From Streptomyces triticirhizae (GTDB taxonomy: Bacteria; Actinomycetota; Actinomycetes; Streptomycetales; Streptomycetaceae), in NCBI RefSeq assembly GCF_003696235.1, contig NZ_RFFJ01000013.1:1-54661 (forward strand): a DNA stretch of 54,661 bases, read 5' to 3'. This document shows, in pieces, positions 42,187 through 50,140 of this stretch; the first letter of the stretch is position 1, and the number at the start of each line of letters is the position of its first letter. Made by a program: the position numbers and the translations under genes. The notes under the pieces are model-generated. The model was not told the origin of the DNA. It worked only from the letters and a program-made list of their open reading frames with translations, and did not search any database.

Positions 42187-42231
42187 GACCGACCGGTCGG
42201 CCCGCGCTAACGTTACCGACCGACCAGTCAG
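42187..42231. promoter_or_regulatory. tandem TetR operators between tetR and MMPL gene
   Basis: GACCGACCGGTCGG (42187-42200, containing the perfect 12-bp palindrome CCGACCGGTCGG) and GACCGACCAGTCAG (42218-42231) match in 12 of 14 positions and start exactly 31 bp apart, about three helical turns, so two repressor dimers could sit on the same DNA face. The second copy ends 15 bp before the MMPL start codon. Confidence 0.8.
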
Positions 42232-42246
42232 TTGATGGAGGGGTGC

Positions 42247-44628
42247 ATGAAGAACGACACGGGCCGGGACGCCGGGCATCCGGCGCTCTACCGCCTGGGG
42301 GTGTGGTGTGCCGAGCACGCCTGGCGGATGGTGGCCGTCTGGCTCGTCGTCCTGGTGGGGGCGGGGCTGCTGGTGCCGAGGTTCACCGACAGCCTCACCG
42401 GCTCCTCCCTCGGCGTGGACGGCTCGGACTCGGCCAGAGCCGCCGAGCTGGTGAGCGAGAAGTTCGACTCGCCGGTCTCCGAGGACGCCGTCGTCGTGTT
42501 CGACGCGCCCGAACTCACCGCCCAGGACCCGGAGTTCCGCGCCGCCGTGGAGCGGGTCGTCGAGCGACTGGACGGCGAGTCGGGCGTGGTGAGCGTCGAG
42601 GACCCGTACACCGCCGACGACCCCACGCTCTTCGCCGAGGACGGCCGGACCGCGCTGGCCCCGCTGGGCCTGGGCGGCGACGAACGGACCCGGCAGGACA
42701 CCGTTCCCCGACTCCAGGACCTGCTCGTCGAGGGCGAACAGGGTGGGGTCTCCGCCTATCTGACCGGCTCCAGCGCGCTGAACGCCGCCGTGGTGGAGCA
42801 GCAGGACAAGGACCTGGCGCAGGCCGAGTCGATCGGCCTGCCCATCGCCCTGCTGGTGCTGATCCTCGCCTTCGGCACGCTGGTGGCCGCCGGGCTTCCG
42901 CTGCTGCTGGGCGTCGTCGCCGTGTTGACCGCGTTCGGGGTGCTGGGCGCGCTCAGCTCGCTGGTGAGCTTCGACGTCTTCGTGCAGGCCGTGGTCACCA
43001 TGCTGGGGCTGGCGCTGGGCATCGACTACTGCCTCTTCGCCGTCACCCGCCAGCGCGAGGAACTCGCCCTGCGCAAGGGCCGCGACGTGCCGGGCGCGGT
43101 GGGCGCGACCATGGCCACGGCCGGCAAGGCGGTGCTCTTCTCCGGCACCACGGTGATCATCTCGGTCGCCGGGCTGCTGCTGGTGCGGGCGCCCGTCTTC
43201 CGCACGATGGCGCTGGGCGTGATGATCGCCGTCGCCGTGATGCTGGCCGTCACCATGACGCTGCTTCCCGCCGTGTTGGCGCTGCTGGGGGACCGGATCA
43301 ACAAGCTCGCCGTGCCGGGGCTGAAGCGTTCCGTGCGCCGGACGGACCCGAGCGACTCCCTGTGGGCCAGGTGGACCCGGGTCGTGATGCGTCGGCCCGT
43401 GCTGGTCGGCGGGGTCACGGCCGTGGTGCTGCTGCTCGCGGTGTTCCCGGCGGCACAGCTGCGGCTCGGCTTCGACGTGGGCGCCAGCGCGGTCTCCGAC
43501 GCCCCGGCCGGGCGCGGCTACGAGCTGGTCTCGGAGAAGTTCGTGCCGGGCGCCGCGACGCCCGTCCAGCTGGTGGTCGACTCGCCGGAAGGCCCGCTGG
43601 ACGAGGAACGGCTCGCCGCCGTCGATGAGTTGACCGAGCGGCTGCGCGACCACCCCGAGGTGGTCGAGGTGATCTCGGTGACCGACGTGCTGCGGCAGGG
43701 CGGCGCCGGGCTCACCGAGGAGGGCGTGGCGGCCCTGGTGGCCGCCGACGACCCCGTGCTCGACCGGCTGGTGGGCTCGGCCGGCGATGTCACGGCCATG
43801 AACGTGATGCTGCGGCACGCCGCCGACAGCGACGAGAGCGTGGATGTCGTGCACTGGATGAGGGACGTCGCCGTGCCCGAGGCCACCGCCGGCGTCGCCG
43901 GGCTGACCGTGCTGGTGGGCGGGCTCACCGCGCAGACCATCGACGTCTCCGAGGAGGTCTCCCGGGCCACCCCGCTGGTGCTGGCCGTGGTGCTGGGGCT
44001 GTCGTTCGTCCTGCTGCTGTTGGCGTTCCGCAGCCTGCTGCTGCCGCTGAGCGCGATCGTGATGAACCTGGTCTCGGTGGGCGCGGCGTTCGGCCTGCTG
44101 ACCTGGGTCTTCCAGGAGGGCGCCGGCGCCTCGCTCTTCGACTTCACCAGCACCGGCTATATCCAGGCGTATCTGCCGCTGTTGACCTTCGTGATCCTCT
44201 TCGGGCTCTCGATGGACTACGAGGTGTTCCTGATCTCCCGGATGAAGGAGGAGTGGGGGATCAGTGGCGACAACACCAGGGCCGTCACCCAGGGCGTGGT
44301 CCACACGGCCAAGGTGATCACGGCAGCCGCGGTGATCATGATGGTGGTCTTCGCCGCGTTCATGCTGACCCGGGTGAGCGAGGTCAAGCAGATGGGCTTC
44401 GCCCTGGCGGTCGCCGTGCTGGTCGACGCCACGCTGATCCGGGTGGCGCTCGTTCCGGCGCTGATGCGGCTCTGTGGGCGCGCCAACTGGTGGCTGCCCG
44501 GATGGCTGGACCGGGCGCTGCCCCGGGTCGAGTTGACGGAGAGTTCGGCGTCGGTGGGGCTGGCCAGGCAGGAGGAGGAAGAGCGGCGCCGCGAGCCGGC
44601 CGCCGCCGGGTCGGCCCCGGCCGACTGA
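42247..44628 (+). CDS. MMPL (RND-superfamily) exporter
   Basis: 793-residue membrane transporter with the duplicated RND layout: TM1 (MVAVWLVVLVGAGLLVP), an extracellular loop of ~140 residues, TM2-6, then a second loop and TM7-12. The proton-relay motifs typical of MmpL proteins are present in both halves: LGIDYCLFAVTRQREE and GLSMDYEVFLISRMKEE. MMPL proteins export lipids, lipopeptides or drugs. ATG 42247 has GGAGG five bases upstream and was preferred over upstream starts. It is controlled by the divergent TetR gene. Substrate unknown; the lipid-type cluster starting 0.3 kb further right makes a lipid substrate an attractive guess only. Confidence 0.93.
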   Translation: MKNDTGRDAGHPALYRLGVWCAEHAWRMVAVWLVVLVGAGLLVPRFTDSLTGSSLGVDGSDSARAAELVSEKFDSPVSEDAVVVFDAPELTAQDPEFRAAVERVVERLDGESGVVSVEDPYTADDPTLFAEDGRTALAPLGLGGDERTRQDTVPRLQDLLVEGEQGGVSAYLTGSSALNAAVVEQQDKDLAQAESIGLPIALLVLILAFGTLVAAGLPLLLGVVAVLTAFGVLGALSSLVSFDVFVQAVVTMLGLALGIDYCLFAVTRQREELALRKGRDVPGAVGATMATAGKAVLFSGTTVIISVAGLLLVRAPVFRTMALGVMIAVAVMLAVTMTLLPAVLALLGDRINKLAVPGLKRSVRRTDPSDSLWARWTRVVMRRPVLVGGVTAVVLLLAVFPAAQLRLGFDVGASAVSDAPAGRGYELVSEKFVPGAATPVQLVVDSPEGPLDEERLAAVDELTERLRDHPEVVEVISVTDVLRQGGAGLTEEGVAALVAADDPVLDRLVGSAGDVTAMNVMLRHAADSDESVDVVHWMRDVAVPEATAGVAGLTVLVGGLTAQTIDVSEEVSRATPLVLAVVLGLSFVLLLLAFRSLLLPLSAIVMNLVSVGAAFGLLTWVFQEGAGASLFDFTSTGYIQAYLPLLTFVILFGLSMDYEVFLISRMKEEWGISGDNTRAVTQGVVHTAKVITAAAVIMMVVFAAFMLTRVSEVKQMGFALAVAVLVDATLIRVALVPALMRLCGRANWWLPGWLDRALPRVELTESSASVGLARQEEEERRREPAAAGSAPAD

Positions 44629-44634
44629 GAACGT

Positions 44635-44678
44635 CCCGGTCGGGCCCGCGCTTCCCCCGGGCGCTGGGCCCGACCGGG
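44635..44678 (+). terminator. terminator of the MMPL gene
   Basis: CCCGGTCGGGCCC and GGGCCCGACCGGG pair perfectly over 13 bp; inside, GCGC/GCGC can extend the stem past one bulged base. It starts six bases after the MMPL stop. It is the first of three strong hairpins in the 337-bp gap 44629-44965. Confidence 0.8.
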
Positions 44679-44719
44679 CACCACGGGTGCCGCGTGGACC
44701 GACGCCACGCGACACCCCC

Positions 44720-44773
44720 GCCCCCGAGTCGGGCACGGCGCCGATTTCCCCCCGGCCCGCCCGACTCGGGGGC
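44720..44773. terminator. second strong hairpin in the MMPL-KSII gap
   Basis: GCCCCCGAGTCGGGC and GCCCGACTCGGGGGC form a 15-bp perfect stem around 24 bases. Being orientation-neutral it can stop transcription from either side between the convergent MMPL and KSII genes. Confidence 0.65.
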
Positions 44774-44904
44774 CTTGCCCTGCGAGGGCGCGCTCCCGCA
44801 GGGCGCGGAGGGGGCCGGCGAACGGCCCGGGGAACGGGCGTCGCCGCCGGTTCCGTCACCCGGGCGCGAACGCCGGTTCCCCGACGGCGTGTTGGGATGC
44901 GCGA

Positions 44905-44945
44905 GGGCCCCGGCCTGACCGTCGGGGACGGGGTGGCCGGGGCCC
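44905..44945 (-). terminator. terminator of the KSIII-ACP-KSII operon
   Basis: GGGCCCCGGCC and GGCCGGGGCCC pair over 11 bp with a 19-base loop, 20 bp beyond the KSII stop on the minus strand. It is the natural terminator of that operon. Confidence 0.7.
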
Positions 44946-44965
44946 GTGGGGCGGGTCGGACGGGT

Positions 44966-46201
44966 TCAGGGGCGGGTCAGGGCGAGGACCGCGTTCTGGC
45001 CGCCGAAGCCGAAGGAGTGGCTGACCATGGCGTCGAGCCGCCCCTCCCTGGCCTTGTCGGCCACCACGTCGACCGGGCAGTCCGGGTCCTGGCGTTCCAG
45101 GTTCGCGGTCGGCGGCACCGTCTGGCGTTCCAGCGTGAGCACGCCCACCGCCGCCTCGATGGCGCCGGAGGCGCCCAGGCAGTGGCCGGTGACGCCCTTG
45201 ACGGAAGTGACGGCGGGGCCCGTGCCCAGCACGCGGGAGATCATCCGGGACTCCACGGCGTCGTTCAACGGCGTTGACGTGCCATGGGCGTTGACATGCC
45301 CGATGTCATCGGGCGACAGCCCGGCGTCCGCCAGCGCGGTGCGCAGCGCCGCCTCGGCGCCCCGGCCCTCGGGGTCGGGGCGGGTGGCGTGGCCGGCGTC
45401 AGCCGAGGCACCGTAGCCGCTGACGCTGGCCAGCGTCCTGGCGCCTCGGGCGGCCGCGTGCTCGGGGCGTTCCAGCACGAGCACGGCCGCGCCCTCGGCG
45501 AGGACGAAGCCGTCGCGGTCGGCGTCGAACGGTCGCGAGGCGCCGGCCGGGTCCTCGCCCCGGCCGGACAGCGCGCCCATCTTGGCGAAGGTGGTCAACA
45601 CCAGTCGCGTCAGGGCGGATTCGGTGCCGCCGGTGATCACGATGTCGCAGGCGCCGGAGCGCAGCAACTCCCGCGCCGTGCCGATGGCGGTCGTTCCCGA
45701 GGCACAGGCAGTCGCCGTGACGAAGTTGGGGCCGCGCGCCCCGAACGCCGAGGCCAGCTGGCCGGCGGGCATGTTGACCGCCGCCATCGGGATCAGCATC
45801 GGGGAGACGGTGCGCGGCCCCTTGGCCGCCAGCTTGGCGTACTCGCTGTCCCAGGTGGACATGCCGCCCAGCGCGGTGCCCAGCACCACGCCGACCCGGG
45901 AGCCGTCCCAGTCCTCCGGCGTGAGGCCGGCCTGTGCCAGGGCCTCCCGGGCGGCGACCAGGGCGAGCTGGGTGCAGCGGTCCAGCGACCACGCGGTGCG
46001 CCGGCCGAGCGCGGCGTTGCCGTCGAAGGCCGTGGCCGCGCAGCCGAACCGCACGGGCAGGTCGTCGAAGGCGGGGATCTCGGCGGCCGTCGGCCGGGCC
46101 GCCACGATGGTCTCCCAGCTCCGCTCCGTGCCGACGCCGGCGGCGGTCACCAGGCCGAGGCCGGTGACCGCCGCGTGGAACGGTGGGTTGCCCACGGTCA
46201 T
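44966..46201 (-). CDS. fabF: beta-ketoacyl-ACP synthase II (FabF-like)
   Basis: 411-residue elongating KS of type II fatty acid or polyketide synthesis. The catalytic triad is intact: Cys in TATACASGTTAIG, His in VNAHGTSTPLNDAVE and His in KGVTGHCLGASGAIEA; the usual GFGGQNAVLALTR closes the domain. It elongates acyl chains by decarboxylative condensation with malonyl-ACP. It is last of the operon KSIII-ACP-KSII and is coupled to the ACP by an ATGA overlap. The primary streptomycete fab cluster has fabD-fabH-acpP-fabF; fabD is missing here, so this is a second, pathway-specific set, as in prodiginine loci (RedR). Confidence 0.9.
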   Translation of the reverse strand: MTVGNPPFHAAVTGLGLVTAAGVGTERSWETIVAARPTAAEIPAFDDLPVRFGCAATAFDGNAALGRRTAWSLDRCTQLALVAAREALAQAGLTPEDWDGSRVGVVLGTALGGMSTWDSEYAKLAAKGPRTVSPMLIPMAAVNMPAGQLASAFGARGPNFVTATACASGTTAIGTARELLRSGACDIVITGGTESALTRLVLTTFAKMGALSGRGEDPAGASRPFDADRDGFVLAEGAAVLVLERPEHAAARGARTLASVSGYGASADAGHATRPDPEGRGAEAALRTALADAGLSPDDIGHVNAHGTSTPLNDAVESRMISRVLGTGPAVTSVKGVTGHCLGASGAIEAAVGVLTLERQTVPPTANLERQDPDCPVDVVADKAREGRLDAMVSHSFGFGGQNAVLALTRP

Positions 46202-46467
46202 CCGGCGGCCTGCCCCTGCGCCGTGAGCTTGTCGGCCATCAGCGCGGCCAGTTCGCCGACGGTGTTCTCGGCGGTGACGTCCTCCTCGTCCACCGGCACC
46301 CCGAAGTCCTCCTCCAGGGTCACGGTGAACTCGACCAGCGCCAGCGAGTCCAACTCCAGCGAGCTGAACGTCACCTGGGGGTCGATGGTGGTCTGGTCGA
46401 GTCCGAAGCGCTCGGCGAGCAGGGCGATCAACTGGTCCTGGATCGCCAGGGGCTGGGCGGTCGTCAT
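46198..46467 (-). CDS. acyl carrier protein of the KSIII-ACP-KSII set
   Basis: 89-residue acidic four-helix carrier protein. The phosphopantetheine site is LELDSLALVEF (Ser about residue 41), with FGLDQTTIDPQVTFSSL before and EDFGVPVDEEDVTAENTVGELAAL after, the FAS-type ACP pattern. It would carry the chain built by the KSIII and KSII encoded on either side, comparable to RedQ. Longer read-through of this frame to 47220 is a shadow of the KSIII gene. The ATG at 46467 is preceded by GGAAGAG; the stop overlaps the KSII start. Confidence 0.92.
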   Translation of the reverse strand: MTTAQPLAIQDQLIALLAERFGLDQTTIDPQVTFSSLELDSLALVEFTVTLEEDFGVPVDEEDVTAENTVGELAALMADKLTAQGQAAG

Positions 46468-46547
46468 GTCGACTCTTCCTCGTTCTCTCGGGTGTGAGAT
46501 GGGATGGGGTGGGTCGGATGGGTTCGTTCGGCGGGGCGGGTCGGCGT

Positions 46548-47552
46548 TCAGACGGCGACCGGGGTGATGTCCGGCCAGGTCAGGGCCGCCCCGCCCCAGG
46601 TGGCACCCCCGCCGAAGGCGGTGAGCAGCGTCCGGTGGCCCGGGCGCAGCGCGCCGGCCGTGGCGGCGTCGGCGAGGGCGAGTGGGATGGACGCGGCGGC
46701 GGTGTTGCCCAGCCGGTCCAGGTTGACCGCGCAGCGTTCCGCCGGCAGCCGCAGCCGTTCGCCGACCGCGCTGATGATCCGCGCGTTGGCCTGGTGGGCC
46801 ACCAGGTGGTCCACCTCGGACAGCCGCCAGCCGGCCAACTCGCAGGCCCGGGTGGCCGACTCCACCATCCGCTGCACGGCGTGCCGGTAGACCGACTTGC
46901 CGCGCATGGTGAAGTACCGTCCTTCGGCGGTGAGTTCGTCGCCGACGGGGTGGCGCGAGCCGCCCTCGGGGATGGTGATCAGGTCCCTGAGCGCGCCGTC
47001 GCTGCCCAGCGTGACGCCGGCCAACTCGCCCGGCTCGCCCGGGTGTCCGGCGCGCAGCACCATGGCGCCCGCGCCGTCGCCGAAGATCGCGCGGGTGGTG
47101 CGGTCGGTCGGGTTGAGGATGGTGGAGTAGGTGTCGGCGCCGATGAGCAACACGCGCTCGGCGGCGCCCGATCTGATGAAGCCGGCGGCGCAGGACAGCC
47201 CGTAGAGGAAGCCGCTGCACACCGCGGACAGGTCGAAGGCGGGCACCCCGGTCAGCCCGATGCGCTGCGCCACGTCGGGCGCGGTCGCCGGACAGGGATG
47301 GTCGGGCGTGGTGGTGGCGAGGATGACGAGGTCGGCCTCGCCGCTGCCGGCGGACTTCAGGGCGCCCTCGGCGGCCAGCACCGCGAGGTCGCCGGTCGAG
47401 GTGCCGGGACGCACCACCCGACGCTCCCGGATACCCGTCCGCTGCCGTATCCAGGCGTCGGACGTGTCCAGGAACTCGGAGAGGTCGTCATTGGTGACGA
47501 CCTGTTCGGGAATGGAGGTTCCCATTCCGCAGACGATGGGCGCCGGATTCAA
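46548..47552 (-). CDS. fabH: beta-ketoacyl-ACP synthase III (FabH-like)
   Basis: 334-residue initiating condensing enzyme. The Cys-His-Asn triad is visible in DLSAVCSGFLYGL, LVAHQANARI and LGNTAAASIPLAL; the N-terminal DTSDAWIRQRTGI and C-terminal FGGGATWGGAAL are standard. It condenses an acyl-CoA starter with malonyl-ACP. The start is probably the TTG at 47552: it has AAGGGGG five bases upstream and restores the first strand (NPAPIVCGMGTSIPE), whereas the first ATG (47525) would cut into the fold. It heads the operon and diverges from the acyltransferase operon, across a 455-bp gap. Confidence 0.9.
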   Translation of the reverse strand: MNPAPIVCGMGTSIPEQVVTNDDLSEFLDTSDAWIRQRTGIRERRVVRPGTSTGDLAVLAAEGALKSAGSGEADLVILATTTPDHPCPATAPDVAQRIGLTGVPAFDLSAVCSGFLYGLSCAAGFIRSGAAERVLLIGADTYSTILNPTDRTTRAIFGDGAGAMVLRAGHPGEPGELAGVTLGSDGALRDLITIPEGGSRHPVGDELTAEGRYFTMRGKSVYRHAVQRMVESATRACELAGWRLSEVDHLVAHQANARIISAVGERLRLPAERCAVNLDRLGNTAAASIPLALADAATAGALRPGHRTLLTAFGGGATWGGAALTWPDITPVAV

Positions 47553-47766
47553 TACTTCCCCCTTCCGTTGAGAATTGCGGAGAGCAGAGAGAGGCCCTGT
47601 TGTCGTGGCCGGATGGCTTTCGCCGGCGCCTGGGGCGGGAACACGCGAACGGGGCAATGGGAACGGCAGGTTCCGTTTTGGCTTGCGTGGGCGACTGGAC
47701 GTCGCAATGGCGGCGACCGTAGCACCGGCCGAGATTGCCGCGCAACTCCCGTTTCTCGGGCCGTAG

Positions 47767-47814
47767 TTGGGCATGGGTTTCATTTTGCCAGCGTTACATG
47801 AAAACGACTCCCAA
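47767..47814. promoter_or_regulatory. symmetric dyad in the divergent promoter region of the lipid-type cluster
   Basis: Within the gap 47553-48007, which is distinctly less GC-rich than the genes around it, the order TTGGG, six bases, TTTCAT, 14 bases, ATGAAA, six bases, CCCAA gives a 48-bp dyad with equal spacing on both sides. It lies between the divergent KSIII and BcerS-like genes and could bind a shared regulator; none is encoded in the window next to it. Nothing else convincing is seen in this gap apart from the AAGGA site before 48008. Confidence 0.4.
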
Positions 47815-48007
47815 TTGCACTGCCCTGACCTGCGACTTTAAGGAAATTTAGGGGTGGGCATGGGTGAGCCTCTTGTTGATCTTGCTTTCGTTCATTCCCG
47901 CCGGTTGAATCCCTGTCATCTTTCCCTTCCCGCTTCGATTTCCCGGTCTTCGCAAATGTGAAGTGGCGGACGTGTCGGGGCAGTGACGTGCTGAGAAGGA
48001 ATACTCT

Positions 48008-49135
48008 GTGGTTTCCGTAATCCCCGTTCGTGGCCGGCGTATGGTGCGCGACTTCCTCGCGTTGCCGCTGCGCCTCCACCGGGAGGACCGGCAGTGGGTC
48101 GCTCCCCTCACCTCCGACAACCGACGCTTTATGGACCCCCGCCACAACCCCTATTTCGCGGAGGCGGAGATCGACCACTTCCTGGCCCGCGACCACGCGG
48201 GCCGCACCGTGGGGCGCATCTCCACCACCGTCGACCCGCGCTATGTGGAGCGGTTCGGCCGGCACGGCTACTTCGGCTGGTTCGAGTGCGTGGACGACCC
48301 CGAGGTCGCCCGGGCGCTGCTGGAGACGGCCGAACGCTGGGCCGGGGAACGCGGCATGGAGCGGTTGACCGGGCCCCACTCCTACTGCGCCACCCAGGAG
48401 TTCGGGCTGCTCGACGCCGGCCACGACCGCAGGCCGGCCGCGTTCCAGCCGCACAACCCGCCCTACTACCGGGAGCTGTTGGAGAAGGCCGGCTACACCA
48501 GGGAGTTCCGGGTCGACACCTTCAGCTACCGCGCCGACCGCGACGAGGAGCAGCTGCGCCGCCTCGTGCGCCGGGGCGAACGGATGGTGGCCGCCCACGA
48601 CCTGACGGTCCGTGACCTCGATCCCACCCGCTGGGAGAGCGAGATGGACCTGCTCCACGAGCTGGTCACCGTCTCCTTCGCCAGGGACCGGGCCATGGTC
48701 CCCATGAGCCGCGAGGTGCTCGGCTTCCAGACCGACCAGCTCAGGCCGTTCCTCGACCCGCGCCTGACCCGGATCGTGGAGCTGGACCAACGCCCCGTCG
48801 GCTTCAGCATGTTGATGGCCGACGCCAACGAGCTGCTGGCCACCATCAACGGCCGACCCACCCCCGGCTTCCTGCTCCGCTACCCCTGGCTGAAGCGCCG
48901 CATCGGCGCCGCCATCGTGCTGATGATCGGCGTCCGCCCCGAGGTCGCCGGCCTGGGCGTCGGCCGGGTCCTGGCCGGCGAGATCGGCCGTGTCGGCCTG
49001 GGTGAGGTGCCGCCCTACCGAGCCGTCCACACCACCTGGGTCCACGAGAAGAACTGGCAGAGCCGCGCCTACATGAACCTCACCGGCGCCGCGCCGGCAC
49101 GCACCTACGGCATCTACGGAAAGGAGTTGAGCTGA
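48008..49135 (+). CDS. YghO/BcerS-like acyltransferase (bacterial ceramide synthase-like family)
   Basis: 375-residue GNAT-related protein. The N-terminal pattern FLALPLRLHREDRQWVAPL, MDPRHNPYFAEAEIDHFLA, GWFECVDDPEVARALLETA and FQPHNPPYYRELLEKAGY is the signature of the YghO family, which includes the Caulobacter ceramide synthase that N-acylates sphinganine-like amines; many members are untested. The C-terminal half has the GNAT core (ELDQRPVGFSMLM, GVRPEVAGLGVGRVLAG) and ends NLTGAAPARTYGIYGKEL. GTG 48008 follows AAGGA by seven bases. It starts an operon with an SDR reductase, a fatty acyl-AMP ligase, an ACP and a PKS, so an acyl-ACP/CoA donor and an amine acceptor are likely. Confidence 0.85.
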   Translation: MVSVIPVRGRRMVRDFLALPLRLHREDRQWVAPLTSDNRRFMDPRHNPYFAEAEIDHFLARDHAGRTVGRISTTVDPRYVERFGRHGYFGWFECVDDPEVARALLETAERWAGERGMERLTGPHSYCATQEFGLLDAGHDRRPAAFQPHNPPYYRELLEKAGYTREFRVDTFSYRADRDEEQLRRLVRRGERMVAAHDLTVRDLDPTRWESEMDLLHELVTVSFARDRAMVPMSREVLGFQTDQLRPFLDPRLTRIVELDQRPVGFSMLMADANELLATINGRPTPGFLLRYPWLKRRIGAAIVLMIGVRPEVAGLGVGRVLAGEIGRVGLGEVPPYRAVHTTWVHEKNWQSRAYMNLTGAAPARTYGIYGKELS

Positions 49136-50140
49136 GTGCCCCGCATCCTGGTGACCGGCGCCTCCGGCAGTCTGGGCGCCACGTTCACCCGTCAGCTGAT
49201 CGACCGGGGCGCCGACGTCGTCGCCCTGCTCAAGCCCGGCGAGGGCCCCGGCGGACTCGCCGGCGTCGAGGGCCGGTTCGAGACCCGCCAGGCCGACGTG
49301 CGCGACCCCGCCGCGCTGCGCGCCGCGATGCGCGGCATCGACGAGGTGTACCACTTCGCCGGCGTCGCCATCACCCTCAACCGGCTGCGCGGGCTGATGG
49401 AGGAGATCAACGTGCGCGGCACCGGCCATGTGGTGCGGGCCGCCGGCGAGGCCGGGGTGCGGCGCGTCGTTCACGCCTCCTCGATCTCCGCCATCGGCTA
49501 CCCGCCCGCCGGCGAACTCGCCGACGAGGACTTCGACGTGCGGCGCTCGGTCACCCGCAACAGCTACATGGACACCAAGCTCGGCGGCGAACGCGAGGCC
49601 CTCCGCGCCTCGGCCGAGACCGGCGTCGAGGTCGTCATGGTCAACCTGGGCGCGGTCATCGCCCCCTACAGCCACCCGCGCTACGGCTGGGCGATGCTCG
49701 TGGAGCAGACCAGACGCGGCCGGATGCGCGGCTACCCGCCCGGCGGGCTCGCGATGTGCTCCATCGAGGACCTCACCTCGGGGATGCTCGCCGCCATGGC
49801 CAAGGGGCAGCCGTCCCGCCGCTACATCGTCCACTCCACCAACATCAGCTACCGCGACCTGATCGGCACCATCGCCGGCGTCGTCGGCGCCCCGCCGCCC
49901 CGCCACGCCGTGCCCGCGCCCGCCATCCGCGTCGCCGGCCGCCTCGGCGCCGCGTTCGGCGCGCTGCGCCGCGACCCGATGCGCTCGCCGTTCGTGGTGC
50001 CCGAGAACACCACGCTGATGCTGCTTCCCCTCTACTACGACACCACCCGCGCCGAGACCGAACTCGGCCTGCGCCCCACCCCGTTGGAGAACTCGATCGC
50101 CGCCGTCGACCGGTGGCTCGACAAGGAGCGGAAGCGTTGA
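49136..50140 (+). CDS. extended SDR (NAD-dependent epimerase/dehydratase-like) reductase
   Basis: 334-residue extended short-chain dehydrogenase. Cofactor binding: RILVTGASGSLGATFTRQL; substrate/catalytic region: VVHASSISAIGYP and the YxxxK motif NSYMDTKLGGEREAL. Related to dihydroflavonol-reductase and 3-beta-HSD type enzymes, and to the CerR-like reductases linked to bacterial ceramide synthesis, so reduction of a beta-keto group on an acyl or aminoketone lipid is plausible. GTG 49136 directly follows the stop of the acyltransferase gene (TGAGTG), and its own stop overlaps the TTG start of the ligase: tight translational coupling. Confidence 0.85.
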   Translation: MPRILVTGASGSLGATFTRQLIDRGADVVALLKPGEGPGGLAGVEGRFETRQADVRDPAALRAAMRGIDEVYHFAGVAITLNRLRGLMEEINVRGTGHVVRAAGEAGVRRVVHASSISAIGYPPAGELADEDFDVRRSVTRNSYMDTKLGGEREALRASAETGVEVVMVNLGAVIAPYSHPRYGWAMLVEQTRRGRMRGYPPGGLAMCSIEDLTSGMLAAMAKGQPSRRYIVHSTNISYRDLIGTIAGVVGAPPPRHAVPAPAIRVAGRLGAAFGALRRDPMRSPFVVPENTTLMLLPLYYDTTRAETELGLRPTPLENSIAAVDRWLDKERKR

